Below are positions 49,775 through 58,411 of a stretch of DNA of 64,000 nt, one piece after another; the stretch's first letter is position 1, and every line of letters starts with the position of its first letter. Origin of the DNA: AC-32 sp963715575 (GTDB lineage: Bacteria; Actinomycetota; Thermoleophilia; Gaiellales; Gaiellaceae). The stretch covers positions 992,001-1,056,000 of the forward strand of contig OY970250.1 in NCBI GenBank assembly GCA_963715575.1. The letters are read 5' to 3'. A model generated the notes under the pieces. It was not told where the DNA came from, did no database searches, and saw only the letters and a program-made list of their open reading frames with translations. A program made the translations under genes and the position numbers.

Positions 49775-49785
49775 GGCCGTGGAAA

Positions 49786-50322
49786 TTACCGGACGTGCGT
49801 TCGCGCCACCCAGGCGACGACCGCCAGCGCCGAGATCGCGGCGAGCACGCCGACGAGCTCGAGCACGACCCCGCCGCCGACCTGCGAGCTGGCCGCGACG
49901 AGCACGAAGCCCGCGAGCACGGCACCGGCTGCGCAGACGGCCAGCACGCTCAGGAGGCGCAGCGGCGCGAGCCACGGCTCTGCGAACGCGGGCACCCGCG
50001 GCTCGATCGACCACCAGGCGAGCTCGGCGACCAGCAGCAGGAAGCCGGCCGAGGCGGGCGCCCAGGTGTCCAGCTCGTCGGAGCCGAGCGCGAGGCGCAG
50101 CGCCTGCTGGGCGCCGAGGATCGCCACGCCGAGCGCCAGCGCCGGGCTCCAGCGCACGGCGAGACCGAGCAGCAACGGCACGAGCGCCGCGCCGCCGACC
50201 AAGAGCAGCAGCAGCTCGTGGCCATCGGCGCGGAGAACGGTCGCCGCGGCCAGCCCCGCCGCGACGAGCAGCGAGGCCGCGCCGGTCGCTAGACGCGCAC
50301 GACCCGGGCGTGGCGCCTGAAT
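49786..50322 (-). CDS. Hydrophobic membrane protein; possible ATT start
   Basis: About 178 residues, with five hydrophobic segments (for example LLLLLVGGAALVPLLLGLAV). No ATG, GTG or TTG lies in frame near its conserved hydrophobic region; the best-placed initiator is ATT at 50322, with AGGAGGTGA ending 4 nt before it (these bases also code for the end of DUF58). A later start at an internal TTG would remove the first helix. It overlaps the DUF58 gene by 34 bp and is the last gene of the MoxR-DUF58 run. Confidence 0.55.
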   Translation of the reverse strand: MQAPRPGRARLATGAASLLVAAGLAAATVLRADGHELLLLLVGGAALVPLLLGLAVRWSPALALGVAILGAQQALRLALGSDELDTWAPASAGFLLLVAELAWWSIEPRVPAFAEPWLAPLRLLSVLAVCAAGAVLAGFVLVAASSQVGGGVVLELVGVLAAISALAVVAWVARTHVR

Positions 50323-51560
50323 GTCCTCACCTCCTCGAGCGCGGCCTGCAGCGGCATCCCCCGCCGCCACTCGACGACGGGCACGCCGTGGCGCAGGTAC
50401 GAGGCCCGCAGCGCCTCGCGGCGCAGCAGCCAGAGCCGGTAGGCCAGGTCGTCCAGCTCGCCGGTCCCCTGCTCGACGAACGGCACCGGCGAGATCTCGA
50501 CCACGGCCAGGTCGAAGCCGCGCGCCCGCAGGTCGATCAGTGCGCGCACGGAGCGGTCGTCCAGCAGCGGCGTCAGCGCCAGCACGAGCGCGCGCGGCGG
50601 CAGCGTCCGTACCGGCAGCACGTCGATGTCCTTCCAGGCGTAGCTGAGGAAGATCTCCGCGTCGAGCAGCGAGTCGAGCACGCGGTAGAGCTGGACGATC
50701 CCGCTCGAGACCGTCAGCCAGTTGAGCACGCCGCCGAAGGCGACGAGGCCGACGCGGTCCTTCTCCTGGATGTAGTGCGCCGCCAGCGAGCCGGCCGCCT
50801 CGACGGCGAGGTCGAGCGTGCCGCTGGCGCCGTCGCTGGCCTCGGCGAAGGTGTCGAGAAAGATGACGACGTCGGTGTTCCGCTCGGGGTGGGTCTCGTT
50901 CACCCACGGCTCGCCGCGGCGGGCGGTCGCGCGCCAGTTGACGCGGCGGACGCGGTCGCCGGGCACGAACGGGCGTAGGTCGGCGAACTCGATCCCCTCG
51001 CCGCGGACGCGCGGGGTCTGGCTGCCGGCGAACGACTGGGTCTCGAGCGGGCGCAGCAGGCGCTCGACCTCCTCGCCGCGCGGGTAGACCTTCAGCGGCC
51101 GCGGCAGCTCGAGCTTCTGCTCGAAGACGAGCAGCCCGAAGCGGTCCTGGGCCCGGAGCAGGAAGTCGCCGGCAAGGTACGCGCCCCAGCGCTCGCAGAA
51201 GAGCGGGTACGCGACCTCCAGCCGGTCGCCGGGCAGGAGCCGTAGAAGCCGCGGGTTCGGCGCCTCGGTCGCGAGCCCGCGCGGCAGGTCGAACAGCAGC
51301 TCGAGCCGCGGGACGACGTTCTCGGCGCGCAGCTCCAGCAGCGCCTCCACCGGCTCGCCCTCGACCTGGCGCTCGGCGTCGAGCTCGAAGAGCGCGCCGA
51401 CCCGCGGCGGCTCGGCGAGCGAGAGGCCGACGACGAGCAGCAGCGCGAAGGGCGCGGCGAGGGCGGCGGGCTCAGGCCGGCCGAGCACAAGCGCTGCGAT
51501 CAGCCCGAGGCCGGCGAGCGCGGCGTACGCACCCAGCTTCGTCGTCGCCGCGCGGGTCAC
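50289..51560 (-). CDS. DUF58 domain protein (MoxR-associated)
   Basis: 423 residues. Two N-terminal helices (about 10-50), a beta-rich section and the DUF58 core: IEFADLRPFVPGDRVRRVNW, WRATARRGEPWVNE and a vWA-like MIDAS region with DVVIFLDTFAEASDG (DxS-like variant DTFAEAS). GTG overlapping the MoxR stop. DUF58 proteins work with MoxR ATPases in chaperone-like assembly or envelope processes. Confidence 0.9.
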   Translation of the reverse strand: MTRAATTKLGAYAALAGLGLIAALVLGRPEPAALAAPFALLLVVGLSLAEPPRVGALFELDAERQVEGEPVEALLELRAENVVPRLELLFDLPRGLATEAPNPRLLRLLPGDRLEVAYPLFCERWGAYLAGDFLLRAQDRFGLLVFEQKLELPRPLKVYPRGEEVERLLRPLETQSFAGSQTPRVRGEGIEFADLRPFVPGDRVRRVNWRATARRGEPWVNETHPERNTDVVIFLDTFAEASDGASGTLDLAVEAAGSLAAHYIQEKDRVGLVAFGGVLNWLTVSSGIVQLYRVLDSLLDAEIFLSYAWKDIDVLPVRTLPPRALVLALTPLLDDRSVRALIDLRARGFDLAVVEISPVPFVEQGTGELDDLAYRLWLLRREALRASYLRHGVPVVEWRRGMPLQAALEEVRTFRRHARVVRV

Positions 51561-52531
51561 TCGGGGGCCGGCTCGGGCGCGGGCTCGGGCGCCGGCGTCG
51601 GCACCCGGTCGAGCAGCTCGAGCACGATGTCGTCGGGCCGCAGCCGCTGCACCCAGAGCTCGGGCCGCAATGACAGGCGGTGCGCGAGCGCGGGCACGGC
51701 GACCGCTTTCACGTCGTCGGGCGTCACGAAGGTGCGGCCGTCGATCGCGGCGCGGCAGCGTGAGAGCTTCAGCAGCGCCAGCGAGCCGCGCGGGCTCGCC
51801 CCGACCTGAACGCCGCTGGCCGAGCGCGTCGCCGCGACGAGATCGACCATGTAGAGCCCGACGCTTCGGGCGACGTGCACGTGCTCGATCGCCTGCTGCA
51901 TCTCGAGCAGCTCGTCGCGGCCCACCACCGACTCCAGCTCGACCTCGTCGGAGCCGCGCTCGAGCCGGCGCGCGAGCACGTCCCACTCCTGCTCCCGCTC
52001 CGGGTAGCCGACGCCGATCCGCAGCAGGAAGCGGTCGAGCTGCGCCTCGGGCAGCGGGTAGGTGCCCTCGTACTCGATCGGGTTCTGCGTCGCCAGCACG
52101 AGGAACGGCGGCGCCAGCGGATGGGTGACACCTTCGATCGTCACCTGCCGCTCCTGCATCGCCTCGAGTAGCGCCGCCTGCGTCTTCGGTGGGGCGCGGT
52201 TGATCTCGTCGGCGAGGAGGAGGTTGGTGAAGATCGGGCCCGGCCGGAACTCGAAGTCGGCCTCGCGCGCGTTGTAGATCGAGGCGCCGGTCACGTCGGA
52301 GGGCATCAGGTCGGGCGTGAACTGGACGCGCGTGAAGCCGATGCTCGTCACCTGCGCGAACGCGCGGGCCATCAGCGTCTTGGCCAGGCCGGGGAAGTCC
52401 TCGATCAGGACGTGGCCGTCGGCCAGGATCCCGAGCAGCACGAGCTCGAGCGCCTCGCGCTTGCCGACGACCGCACGCTCGACCTCGTCGAGGACGGCAT
52501 TCGCGCGGCCGGCGACCTGCTCGACGTTCAC
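51557..52531 (-). CDS. MoxR family AAA+ ATPase
   Basis: 324 residues. Walker A variant VLIEDFPGLAKTLMARAFAQ, Walker B LLLADEINRAPPKTQAALLE, sensor 1 LVLATQNPIEYEG, sensor 2 VGASPRGSLALLKLSR. The C-terminus ends in a PAPEPAPEPAPE tail. GTG overlapping the upstream stop. It is the motor of the DUF58/DUF4129 cluster, with helical and vWA partners encoded on both sides. Confidence 0.94.
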   Translation of the reverse strand: MNVEQVAGRANAVLDEVERAVVGKREALELVLLGILADGHVLIEDFPGLAKTLMARAFAQVTSIGFTRVQFTPDLMPSDVTGASIYNAREADFEFRPGPIFTNLLLADEINRAPPKTQAALLEAMQERQVTIEGVTHPLAPPFLVLATQNPIEYEGTYPLPEAQLDRFLLRIGVGYPEREQEWDVLARRLERGSDEVELESVVGRDELLEMQQAIEHVHVARSVGLYMVDLVAATRSASGVQVGASPRGSLALLKLSRCRAAIDGRTFVTPDDVKAVAVPALAHRLSLRPELWVQRLRPDDIVLELLDRVPTPAPEPAPEPAPE

Positions 52532-53031
52532 AGCGACTCCAGCCGCTCGACCGCACGGCGCAGGGTGGCTGCGGGGATCCCGGCCCCGTGGCGGTCGGTC
52601 GGCGAGGGCCGGTCGTCGCGCGCGAGCTCCCAGAGCTCGGGGCCGAGCACCTCCTCGCTCTCCCCGAGGCGCAGCCCGCGCGCTGCGAGGCGGACGCCGA
52701 CAATCTCGCGCACGACGGGCCGCAGGCGGACGTGGGTGTCGAAGGCCGAGGCGTTCGCCATCGTCAGCTCCCGCTCGAGCCGGTCGAGCTCGGCCGGACG
52801 CTGTGCCTCGGGCGGGTCGCGGTCGAGCGCTTCGGCGAGTGCCGAGCGCTCCTCGCGCGGAAAGGCCTCGCGCGCCGCGATCACGACGTTCAGCAGCGCG
52901 AGCGCGCCGAGCACCAGGATGTAGACGTCGAGCTCGAGCTCGAACCAGCCGGGCGCGAGCAGCCGGGCGAGCAGGAGCACCGCGGACAGGATCCCCGCGA
53001 AGAAGAGCCAGGCGCCGAACAGCCGCCTCAC
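52528..53031 (-). CDS. Hypothetical membrane protein of the MoxR cluster
   Basis: 167 residues: two helices (LFGAWLFFAGILSAVLLLAR, DVYILVLGALALLNVVIAA) and a charged C-terminal cytoplasmic domain (TMANASAFDTHVRLRPVVRE). It overlaps both neighbours by 4 nt, placing it between DUF4129 and MoxR. Comparable small membrane proteins are common in actinobacterial MoxR loci; no named family is recognised. Confidence 0.7.
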   Translation of the reverse strand: MRRLFGAWLFFAGILSAVLLLARLLAPGWFELELDVYILVLGALALLNVVIAAREAFPREERSALAEALDRDPPEAQRPAELDRLERELTMANASAFDTHVRLRPVVREIVGVRLAARGLRLGESEEVLGPELWELARDDRPSPTDRHGAGIPAATLRRAVERLESL

Positions 53032-53909
53032 GCCGCCGCCTGCGCGGCCTCGGGCTCCAGCTCGGCGCGCAGGCCGGCAAGGGCGTCGATCGCGTCCGTC
53101 TTCATCCGCTCGTCGATCTCGAGCCGGCTGAACTTGGCCCGTTCGTAGAGCTTCGTCAGCTGCTGCACCGAGGCGCTGCTGACGCCGAGCGTGTCGAGCG
53201 CGCGCACGACGTACTGGCGTGGGGTCTCGGCCGGATCGCGCGCAACCCCGTGCGCGGCGAAGGTCTTCTCCATCCGGGCGAAGGCGCGGATCACGGCCCG
53301 GCGCGGGTCCTGCTCCGCGCGCAGGTCGTCGAGCGTGTCGGCGAGCACCTCGTCGAGCGCCGCCGAGAGCGCTGCCTCGCGCTCCCAGTCGTCACCGCGC
53401 ATCCGCTTCACGACGATCGCCGCGACCACGCCGGCGACGAGGGCGAAGATGAGCGAGCCGGCGATCAGCGCGACCACCCAGTGGAATTGCCCGGTCGGCG
53501 GATGGTCCGCCTGGAACTTCGGCCCTCCCGGACCCGCGCCCGGAGCTCCACCGCCGGAACCCGACAGGTTCGGGTGGATGCGGCCCGTCACGAAGTAGCG
53601 GATCAGGAACGCGAGCGGGATCGCGACCAGCGCGAAGACGAAGAGCGTCCGGAACTGCGACCCCATCCCCCCGCCTTCGAGCAGCTTCTGCCGCCGTCCG
53701 AGCGACGCCACCCAGATCACCGCCAGCACGCCGAGCGGAAAGAGGATGAACGCCACGCTCGCGCCGTACTCGAAGATCAGCTTCGGCGTCTCCGCCGAGC
53801 CACCACCACCGCCGCCGCCGGGCCGGTGCGCGTGGCTCGCCAGCGCGACCACCGCGAGCAGGGCGGTCAGCGCGATCCCGCTCAGCAAGAGCCTGCGAGC
53901 ACCGCTCAT
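53028..53909 (-). CDS. DUF4129 domain membrane protein
   Basis: 293 residues. After an N-terminal helix and a Gly-rich loop there are three more helices, then the cytoplasmic DUF4129 domain near the C-terminus (RAVIRAFARMEKTFAAHGVA, PRQYVVRALDTLGVSSASVQ, LYERAKFSRLEI). The motif order is typical of proteins encoded with MoxR and DUF58. It may link the AAA+ system to the membrane. First gene of this operon. Confidence 0.88.
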   Translation of the reverse strand: MSGARRLLLSGIALTALLAVVALASHAHRPGGGGGGGSAETPKLIFEYGASVAFILFPLGVLAVIWVASLGRRQKLLEGGGMGSQFRTLFVFALVAIPLAFLIRYFVTGRIHPNLSGSGGGAPGAGPGGPKFQADHPPTGQFHWVVALIAGSLIFALVAGVVAAIVVKRMRGDDWEREAALSAALDEVLADTLDDLRAEQDPRRAVIRAFARMEKTFAAHGVARDPAETPRQYVVRALDTLGVSSASVQQLTKLYERAKFSRLEIDERMKTDAIDALAGLRAELEPEAAQAAA

Positions 53910-53918
53910 GGCCGAACC

Positions 53919-54815
53919 CTAGACAAGCACCGCAATTGCGCCGCGCTCGGCCTCGAAGACCGCCTGCTCGACGTCGCCGAGGTCCTCGCCGTCGGCCTGC
54001 AGCGGCAGCGGCCGGTCACAGGCGATCTCGATCCGGTCGAGGTCGTGCCCGTAGAGCAGCTCGCGCGAGCGTGCCTGGCCGCGGCCGGTCAGGACGTAGC
54101 GCAGCAGCCGAGGCAGCGTGGTGGCGCGCACCCGCTTCGGCGCGACCAGGTCGAGGCCGAGCTCGAAGCGCGCCTCGGGCGCAACGTGGATCGGGATCGA
54201 GCCCGCGTAGGTGTACGGATCGCCGTTCGCGACGAGGGCGAAGGCGGCCCGGCCGCGGCCCTGGACGTCGAGTGCCGGCTCGAAGCGCAGGCGCTGCTCG
54301 ACCAGCAGCTGCACCGCCGACGCGACGAAGGCGGTATTGCCCGGACGCTTGCCGTCGTCCCGGCGGCCACGAGCGTCCACGCGCCGCACGAGCTCGGCGT
54401 CGAGCCCGATGCCGGCCGAGAAGCCGAAGCGCCGGCCGTTCACTCGTCCCACCGAGATCGTCCGCGTTCGCCCCGACTCCAGCGCCTCGCCGACCCGCCG
54501 GGCCGCGGCGACCGGGTCGCGCGGCAGGCCGAGCGCCCGCGAGAGCACGTTGGCACCGCCGCCGGGCAGGAACCCCAGCGGCACGCCCGGCGGCACGCCC
54601 GGCGGCACGCCGTTCAGCACCTCGTTGAAGCCGCCGTCACCCGAGAAGACGACCACCGCGTCGCCCTCGGTCGCGGCCAGCTCGGTGCCGTGGCCGGGCC
54701 GCTCCGTCAGGAGCGTGCGCACCCGCGCCACGCGCTCGAGCTCCGCCTCGACGGCGCGCACGCGGGCCTCGCGGACGGCGCTCGCGTACGGGTTCACGAT
54801 CAGGACGACTTCCAT
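53919..54815 (-). CDS. Diacylglycerol kinase-like lipid kinase (DagK/YegS family)
   Basis: 298 residues from the ATG MEVVLIVNPYAS (GGGAG upstream); a start seven codons earlier overlaps the divergent lipoprotein gene. VVFSGDGGFNEVLNG contains the GDG nucleotide motif and LGFLPGGGANVLSRALGLPR the second family motif. Between them PPGVPPGVP is a tandem-repeat insertion encoded by a 12-bp repeated unit (54575-54610). DAG or sphingoid-type lipid phosphorylation is expected. Confidence 0.9.
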   Translation of the reverse strand: MEVVLIVNPYASAVREARVRAVEAELERVARVRTLLTERPGHGTELAATEGDAVVVFSGDGGFNEVLNGVPPGVPPGVPLGFLPGGGANVLSRALGLPRDPVAAARRVGEALESGRTRTISVGRVNGRRFGFSAGIGLDAELVRRVDARGRRDDGKRPGNTAFVASAVQLLVEQRLRFEPALDVQGRGRAAFALVANGDPYTYAGSIPIHVAPEARFELGLDLVAPKRVRATTLPRLLRYVLTGRGQARSRELLYGHDLDRIEIACDRPLPLQADGEDLGDVEQAVFEAERGAIAVLV

Positions 54816-54829
54816 AAGCTCCCGCGAGG

Positions 54830-55372
54830 ATGACACGGCTCGCCTTCGCGGCCCTCTTCCTCGCGCTGCTGGCGGGCTGTGGCGGCGGCGGCGACAAGAC
54901 GGTCGCCGAGGTCGGCGGCCGGCAGGTCACGCAGCAGCAGCTCGACGCGCTCGTCCAGCACTTTCGCCGGGAGGCGCAGGCCGAGGGCAAAGACTTCCCC
55001 GAGGAGGGAACGGGGACGTTCCTCCAGCTCCGCGACCAGCTGCTCGGGCTACTCGTCTACCGCCTGGAGCTGAAGCAGGGCGCGGAGCGGCTGGGCGTCA
55101 AGGTCAGCGACGCCGAGGTGAACACGCGCTTGGCGGCCGCGCCCGCCGGCGGCGAGGAGCAGGGCGACACCAACGGCGACACCTACGTACGCGACTCGGT
55201 CGAGGCGGAGCTGCTGAAGGAAGGGATCGCCGCCAAGGTCACGCGCGGCATCACCGGCAAGACGCTCGCCGAGCGCAGCGCCCGCCGGAACGAGGCGCTG
55301 GCGAAGTACCTGGCCCGACTTCAGCGCGAGACCAACGTGCGCTACGAGCCCGGCTATGCGCCGGGCTCGTAG
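54830..55372 (+). CDS. Lipoprotein with SurA N-terminal-like domain
   Basis: 180 residues. Lipobox LLAGCGGGG (Cys17) after a short hydrophobic signal; then SurA/PpiD-type N-terminal helices (VAEVGGRQVTQQQLDALVQH, LVYRLELKQGAERLGVKVSD) but no PPIase (parvulin) domain within the length. It is likely an envelope folding factor or substrate-binding fragment. The divergent gap to the lipid kinase is only 14 bp. Confidence 0.82.
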   Translation: MTRLAFAALFLALLAGCGGGGDKTVAEVGGRQVTQQQLDALVQHFRREAQAEGKDFPEEGTGTFLQLRDQLLGLLVYRLELKQGAERLGVKVSDAEVNTRLAAAPAGGEEQGDTNGDTYVRDSVEAELLKEGIAAKVTRGITGKTLAERSARRNEALAKYLARLQRETNVRYEPGYAPGS

Positions 55373-55375
55373 CGC
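55339..55375. terminator. Hairpin spanning the lipoprotein stop codon
   Basis: 16-bp perfect stem with TATGC loop; the arms run 55339-55354 and 55360-55375, so the stem encodes the last residues YEPGYAPGS and contains the TAG. It separates the convergent lipoprotein and Asp-box genes. Confidence 0.65.
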
Positions 55376-55384
55376 GGGTCGCGC

Positions 55385-57742
55385 TCAGCAGGCCGTCCCC
55401 CCCGAGTGACCGCCGAGAGCGAAGTCGAAGGCGTGCGAGGCGTCGACGTCGTCGTAGATGTCGTTCGCGTCGTTGCGCCCGAAGGTGAACGCCGTCACGT
55501 TGTAGAGGTCGTTGCCGAGCGGCAGTCCGATGCCGAAGCCGCCGTTGATCGGCACGTCCACCGAGATCGTGTTCCCGCAGACGCGACCGGTCGCGGTCAT
55601 CGTGCGCGGGTAGTTGGTGAACTTGCAGGTGTTCGGCGTCGTGTCCGTGCAGGTCGTCGAGCCGGCGAAGTACTGCGGCGCCTGGCCGCCGGTCGACTCG
55701 GCCCCGACGTAGAAGATCCGGTAGGCCTCCTCGCCGAAGTCCCCGACCGAGAGCGCCTGGAAGCGCGTCAGCCAGACCGCGTTCGCCTTGCCGGGCGGCG
55801 CTGCCATCCCGGCCAGGTTCGCGACCGTCATCTTCACCCGCAGCGTGCTCGGGCTCGCCAGCTTCAGCTCGACGTTGGTCAGGTCGAGCTGGGGCTGGTT
55901 CGGCCCGGCGCCGACGGGCGAGTAGTGCGGCCACTGGGCGTCGCCGGCGACGTCCTTCATCGGGCTCTTCGGGACGGCGTCCTTGACCGACTTGCCGGTC
56001 GGCGTCTTCCCCTGCAGCTGCCGCACCTCGTACAGGTGCGCGCCGTGGCTCTGGCTCGTCGTGTCGTTGTAGACGATCCGGAGCGCGCCCCTGCTGTCGA
56101 AGTTGAGCGCGAAGTAGTCCGCCATCGTGCGGTCGCCGCCCGAGGCGGTGCAGCCGATCCCCTGGTTGCAGATCTGGCCGTAGTGCATCGGCTTCTCGGT
56201 GAAGCGCTGCTGCGCGATCGTCGGCGAGAGTGAGGCGGCGTTCGAGATCGTGGCCGCGTAGCCCCACCACTTGACGGTCGTCGCGCCCTGCGGGTCGTCG
56301 GCCCAGTTCGGGAACGAGTCCGGCTGGCCCGTCGTGCCGGTCGCGTACCAGGCGAGCGCGAGGTTGCCGGCCGCTCCGGACTGCGCCCAGAGGAACTCTG
56401 CCGTGTTCGCCGGAGAGGTGCTCACGCGCACCGGCGTCGTCCAGGACTCGCCCTGGTCGGTCGAGGACGAGTAGTAGACGCCGTTGTCGTTCGTGTCGAT
56501 CCAGGCGGCGTAGAGGTTGCCGCCGCTGTCGACCGCGAGCGCCGGGAAGAGGTGGCCCGGGCCGCCGCCGCCGGGCGAGACCGGCAGCGTGACGTTGTGG
56601 AACTGGATCCCCGTCCGCTGGCCGGGCGCGACGTGCCCGATCGTCACGCGGACGTGGTTGCCCTCGTTGCAGGCGTAGTAGAGGTTGCGGTACTTCGGGT
56701 CGAAGCGCAGCTGCGCGCAGGTCGCGTCCGCGGCGATGGGAAGCGGCGCGTTCGCCGAGGCGCTCTGCCAGACGAGCCCGCCGACCGGGTCGGTCGCACC
56801 GGTCGAGCCGGGGCTCGAGTAGATGAACGTGCCGACGGCCGTCTCGTGGAAGCCGAGGAAGACCGTGTTGTCGGCCGCCGAGGCGGTCGGCCCGTTGTCG
56901 ACCGTGTACCACTGGCGGTCGACCGCGGTGTTCTGCACGGCCACCGGGTTCTTGCGCCAGGTGTTGCCGTCGTCGTTGGAGACCGAGGTGCCGAGGTTGA
57001 GCAGGGCCTCCAGGTCGACGAAGTAGTGGAATCCCTGGTCGTCGACCGCGATGTCGGTGTCGCCGCCGCCCGGGAGCGCGTCCGGCCGCAACCCGAGGGG
57101 GCTGTCGATGTGGAACTCGAGCCCGTTGTCGGTCGAGCGGTGGATCCACGAGTTCTGCGTCGTGGTGCCGAACGGCCCGCTCTCCCAGTAGTCGTTCGTC
57201 TTCGGGTCGAGGAAGTTGAGCGGCTCGCCCTCGGTGCGCTGCGCGTCGACCACGGTGGCCGGGCTGAAGACGAGCTTGCCCACGACGTAGGTGGGCGTCG
57301 GCGTGCCGCCGGGGCCGCCGGTCCCCGAGCCCGGCGGGACCTCGGGGGTCACCGGGGCATCGCTCGTCGCGAAGGTGCCCGTGTAGTCGTAGGGCGCCGC
57401 GATCACGCCGCCGGAGAACGGGCAGACCTGCACGTTCCAGGTACCGGCCTGCAGGTCCGCGCTCTGGTAGCGGACCGTCTCGGGACTGGTGGCGGTGTCC
57501 CCGTGGACCTTCAACGCCCCGCTCGGGTCGTAGAGCTCGAGCGTGATGTCGTTGGCCGAGATGGCCTCGGCCGCTGCCGCGACGATGGTCGTGTCGCCGG
57601 GCGCGACGACGATCGGGTGCAGCGGGCCGCAGTCGGTCGGCGTGATGCTGCCGGAGAAGGTGCCGGAATCGGCCGCTGCCGTTCCGGTCACAACCATGAA
57701 GGCGACGAGCACGCCGGCGAGGGCGAGAAATCTCAGACGCAT
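55385..57742 (-). CDS. Secreted Asp-box (BNR/sialidase-like) protein
   Basis: 785 residues from the ATG at 57742 (AAGGAG 6 nt upstream). Signal peptide MRLRFLALAGVLVAFMVVTG, then a beta-sandwich domain, a Pro/Gly linker and a beta-propeller region with Asp-boxes SNDDGNTW, STDQGESW and STDNGLEF, as in exo-alpha-sialidases and related secreted proteins. The C-terminal ~200 residues are another beta-rich domain with paired cysteines (CTDTTPNTC). No catalytic Arg triad is clear, so enzyme activity is unproven. Confidence 0.75.
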   Translation of the reverse strand: MRLRFLALAGVLVAFMVVTGTAAADSGTFSGSITPTDCGPLHPIVVAPGDTTIVAAAAEAISANDITLELYDPSGALKVHGDTATSPETVRYQSADLQAGTWNVQVCPFSGGVIAAPYDYTGTFATSDAPVTPEVPPGSGTGGPGGTPTPTYVVGKLVFSPATVVDAQRTEGEPLNFLDPKTNDYWESGPFGTTTQNSWIHRSTDNGLEFHIDSPLGLRPDALPGGGDTDIAVDDQGFHYFVDLEALLNLGTSVSNDDGNTWRKNPVAVQNTAVDRQWYTVDNGPTASAADNTVFLGFHETAVGTFIYSSPGSTGATDPVGGLVWQSASANAPLPIAADATCAQLRFDPKYRNLYYACNEGNHVRVTIGHVAPGQRTGIQFHNVTLPVSPGGGGPGHLFPALAVDSGGNLYAAWIDTNDNGVYYSSSTDQGESWTTPVRVSTSPANTAEFLWAQSGAAGNLALAWYATGTTGQPDSFPNWADDPQGATTVKWWGYAATISNAASLSPTIAQQRFTEKPMHYGQICNQGIGCTASGGDRTMADYFALNFDSRGALRIVYNDTTSQSHGAHLYEVRQLQGKTPTGKSVKDAVPKSPMKDVAGDAQWPHYSPVGAGPNQPQLDLTNVELKLASPSTLRVKMTVANLAGMAAPPGKANAVWLTRFQALSVGDFGEEAYRIFYVGAESTGGQAPQYFAGSTTCTDTTPNTCKFTNYPRTMTATGRVCGNTISVDVPINGGFGIGLPLGNDLYNVTAFTFGRNDANDIYDDVDASHAFDFALGGHSGGTAC

Positions 57743-57784
57743 GAACGCTCCTTGGAGTCGATCGATCAGGGGTCCCCGGGGAGC

Positions 57785-57812
57785 GCTATAGCCGCGATCT
57801 TTTCGCTGCAAA
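57785..57812 (-). promoter_or_regulatory. Probable promoter of the Asp-box gene
   Basis: -35-like TTTGCA at 57812-57807 and -10-like TATAGC at 57790-57785, spacer 16 bp, with the start codon at 57742. On the minus strand an A-run (AAAAAAGC) lies further upstream. This is the clearest sigma-70-like site I could read in a GC-rich window. Confidence 0.4.
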
Positions 57813-57835
57813 CCTCGGCTTTTTTGACTGACGAA

Positions 57836-58411
57836 TCAATCAGGAGTCGCGTAGCCGCGCATCCCGTTCAGCAGCAAGTCGTAGAAGCGGTCGGCCAGCT
57901 CGTCCGTGTCGGCGCCGGGCCGCAGCCACGTGTAGGCCCAGTTCGAGGCCGACAGCGCCAGCAGCGCGGCGGTCGCGTCGTCGAGGTCGCTGCGCAGCTC
58001 GCCGAGCTCCCGTCCCTCGCGGAAGAGCGCGCGGATCCGCTCCTCGTAGCGGCGACGCTCGGCGAGGATCCCCTCGCGGCGGTCTCCCTCGAGGTAGCGC
58101 CACTCCTGGACGAAGACGGTCGCCACGTCGAGCTGGTCGGCGACCACCCGCAGGTGGGAGCGCAGCGCGAGCCGGATCTTCTCCGTCGCCGGCAGCTCCT
58201 CCGGAATCGCGTCGAGGCCGGCGTGAAACGCGCGCGCCCCTTCCGCCATGGTCTCGTAGAGCAGGTCCTGCTTCGACTCGATGTGCGCGTAGAGCGAGCC
58301 CTTCTGGACGCCGAGCGCGTCGGCGATCTCGCCGATCGAGGTGCCGTGGTAGCCCTTCTGCGCGAACAGGCGCGCGGCCTGGCGGGTCAGCTCCTCGCGC
58401 CTGGCACTCAT
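57836..58411 (-). CDS. TetR-family transcriptional regulator
   Basis: 191 residues. N-terminal HTH (ARLFAQKGYHGTSIGEIADA, LGVQKGSLYAHIESKQDLLY). The ligand domain contains VATVFVQEWRYLEGDRREGI, which resembles KstR2/PaaR-type acyl-CoA-sensing regulators. It overlaps the dehydrogenase gene (ATGA), and the divergent promoter before paaA has a palindromic operator, so it likely represses the paa genes until phenylacetyl-CoA is present (inference). Confidence 0.9.
   Translation of the reverse strand: MSARREELTRQAARLFAQKGYHGTSIGEIADALGVQKGSLYAHIESKQDLLYETMAEGARAFHAGLDAIPEELPATEKIRLALRSHLRVVADQLDVATVFVQEWRYLEGDRREGILAERRRYEERIRALFREGRELGELRSDLDDATAALLALSASNWAYTWLRPGADTDELADRFYDLLLNGMRGYATPD

Noticed and set aside
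54575..54610. The 12-bp tandem copies as a CRISPR-like array
   Set aside because: They have no spacers, are in frame within a kinase gene and encode PPGV.
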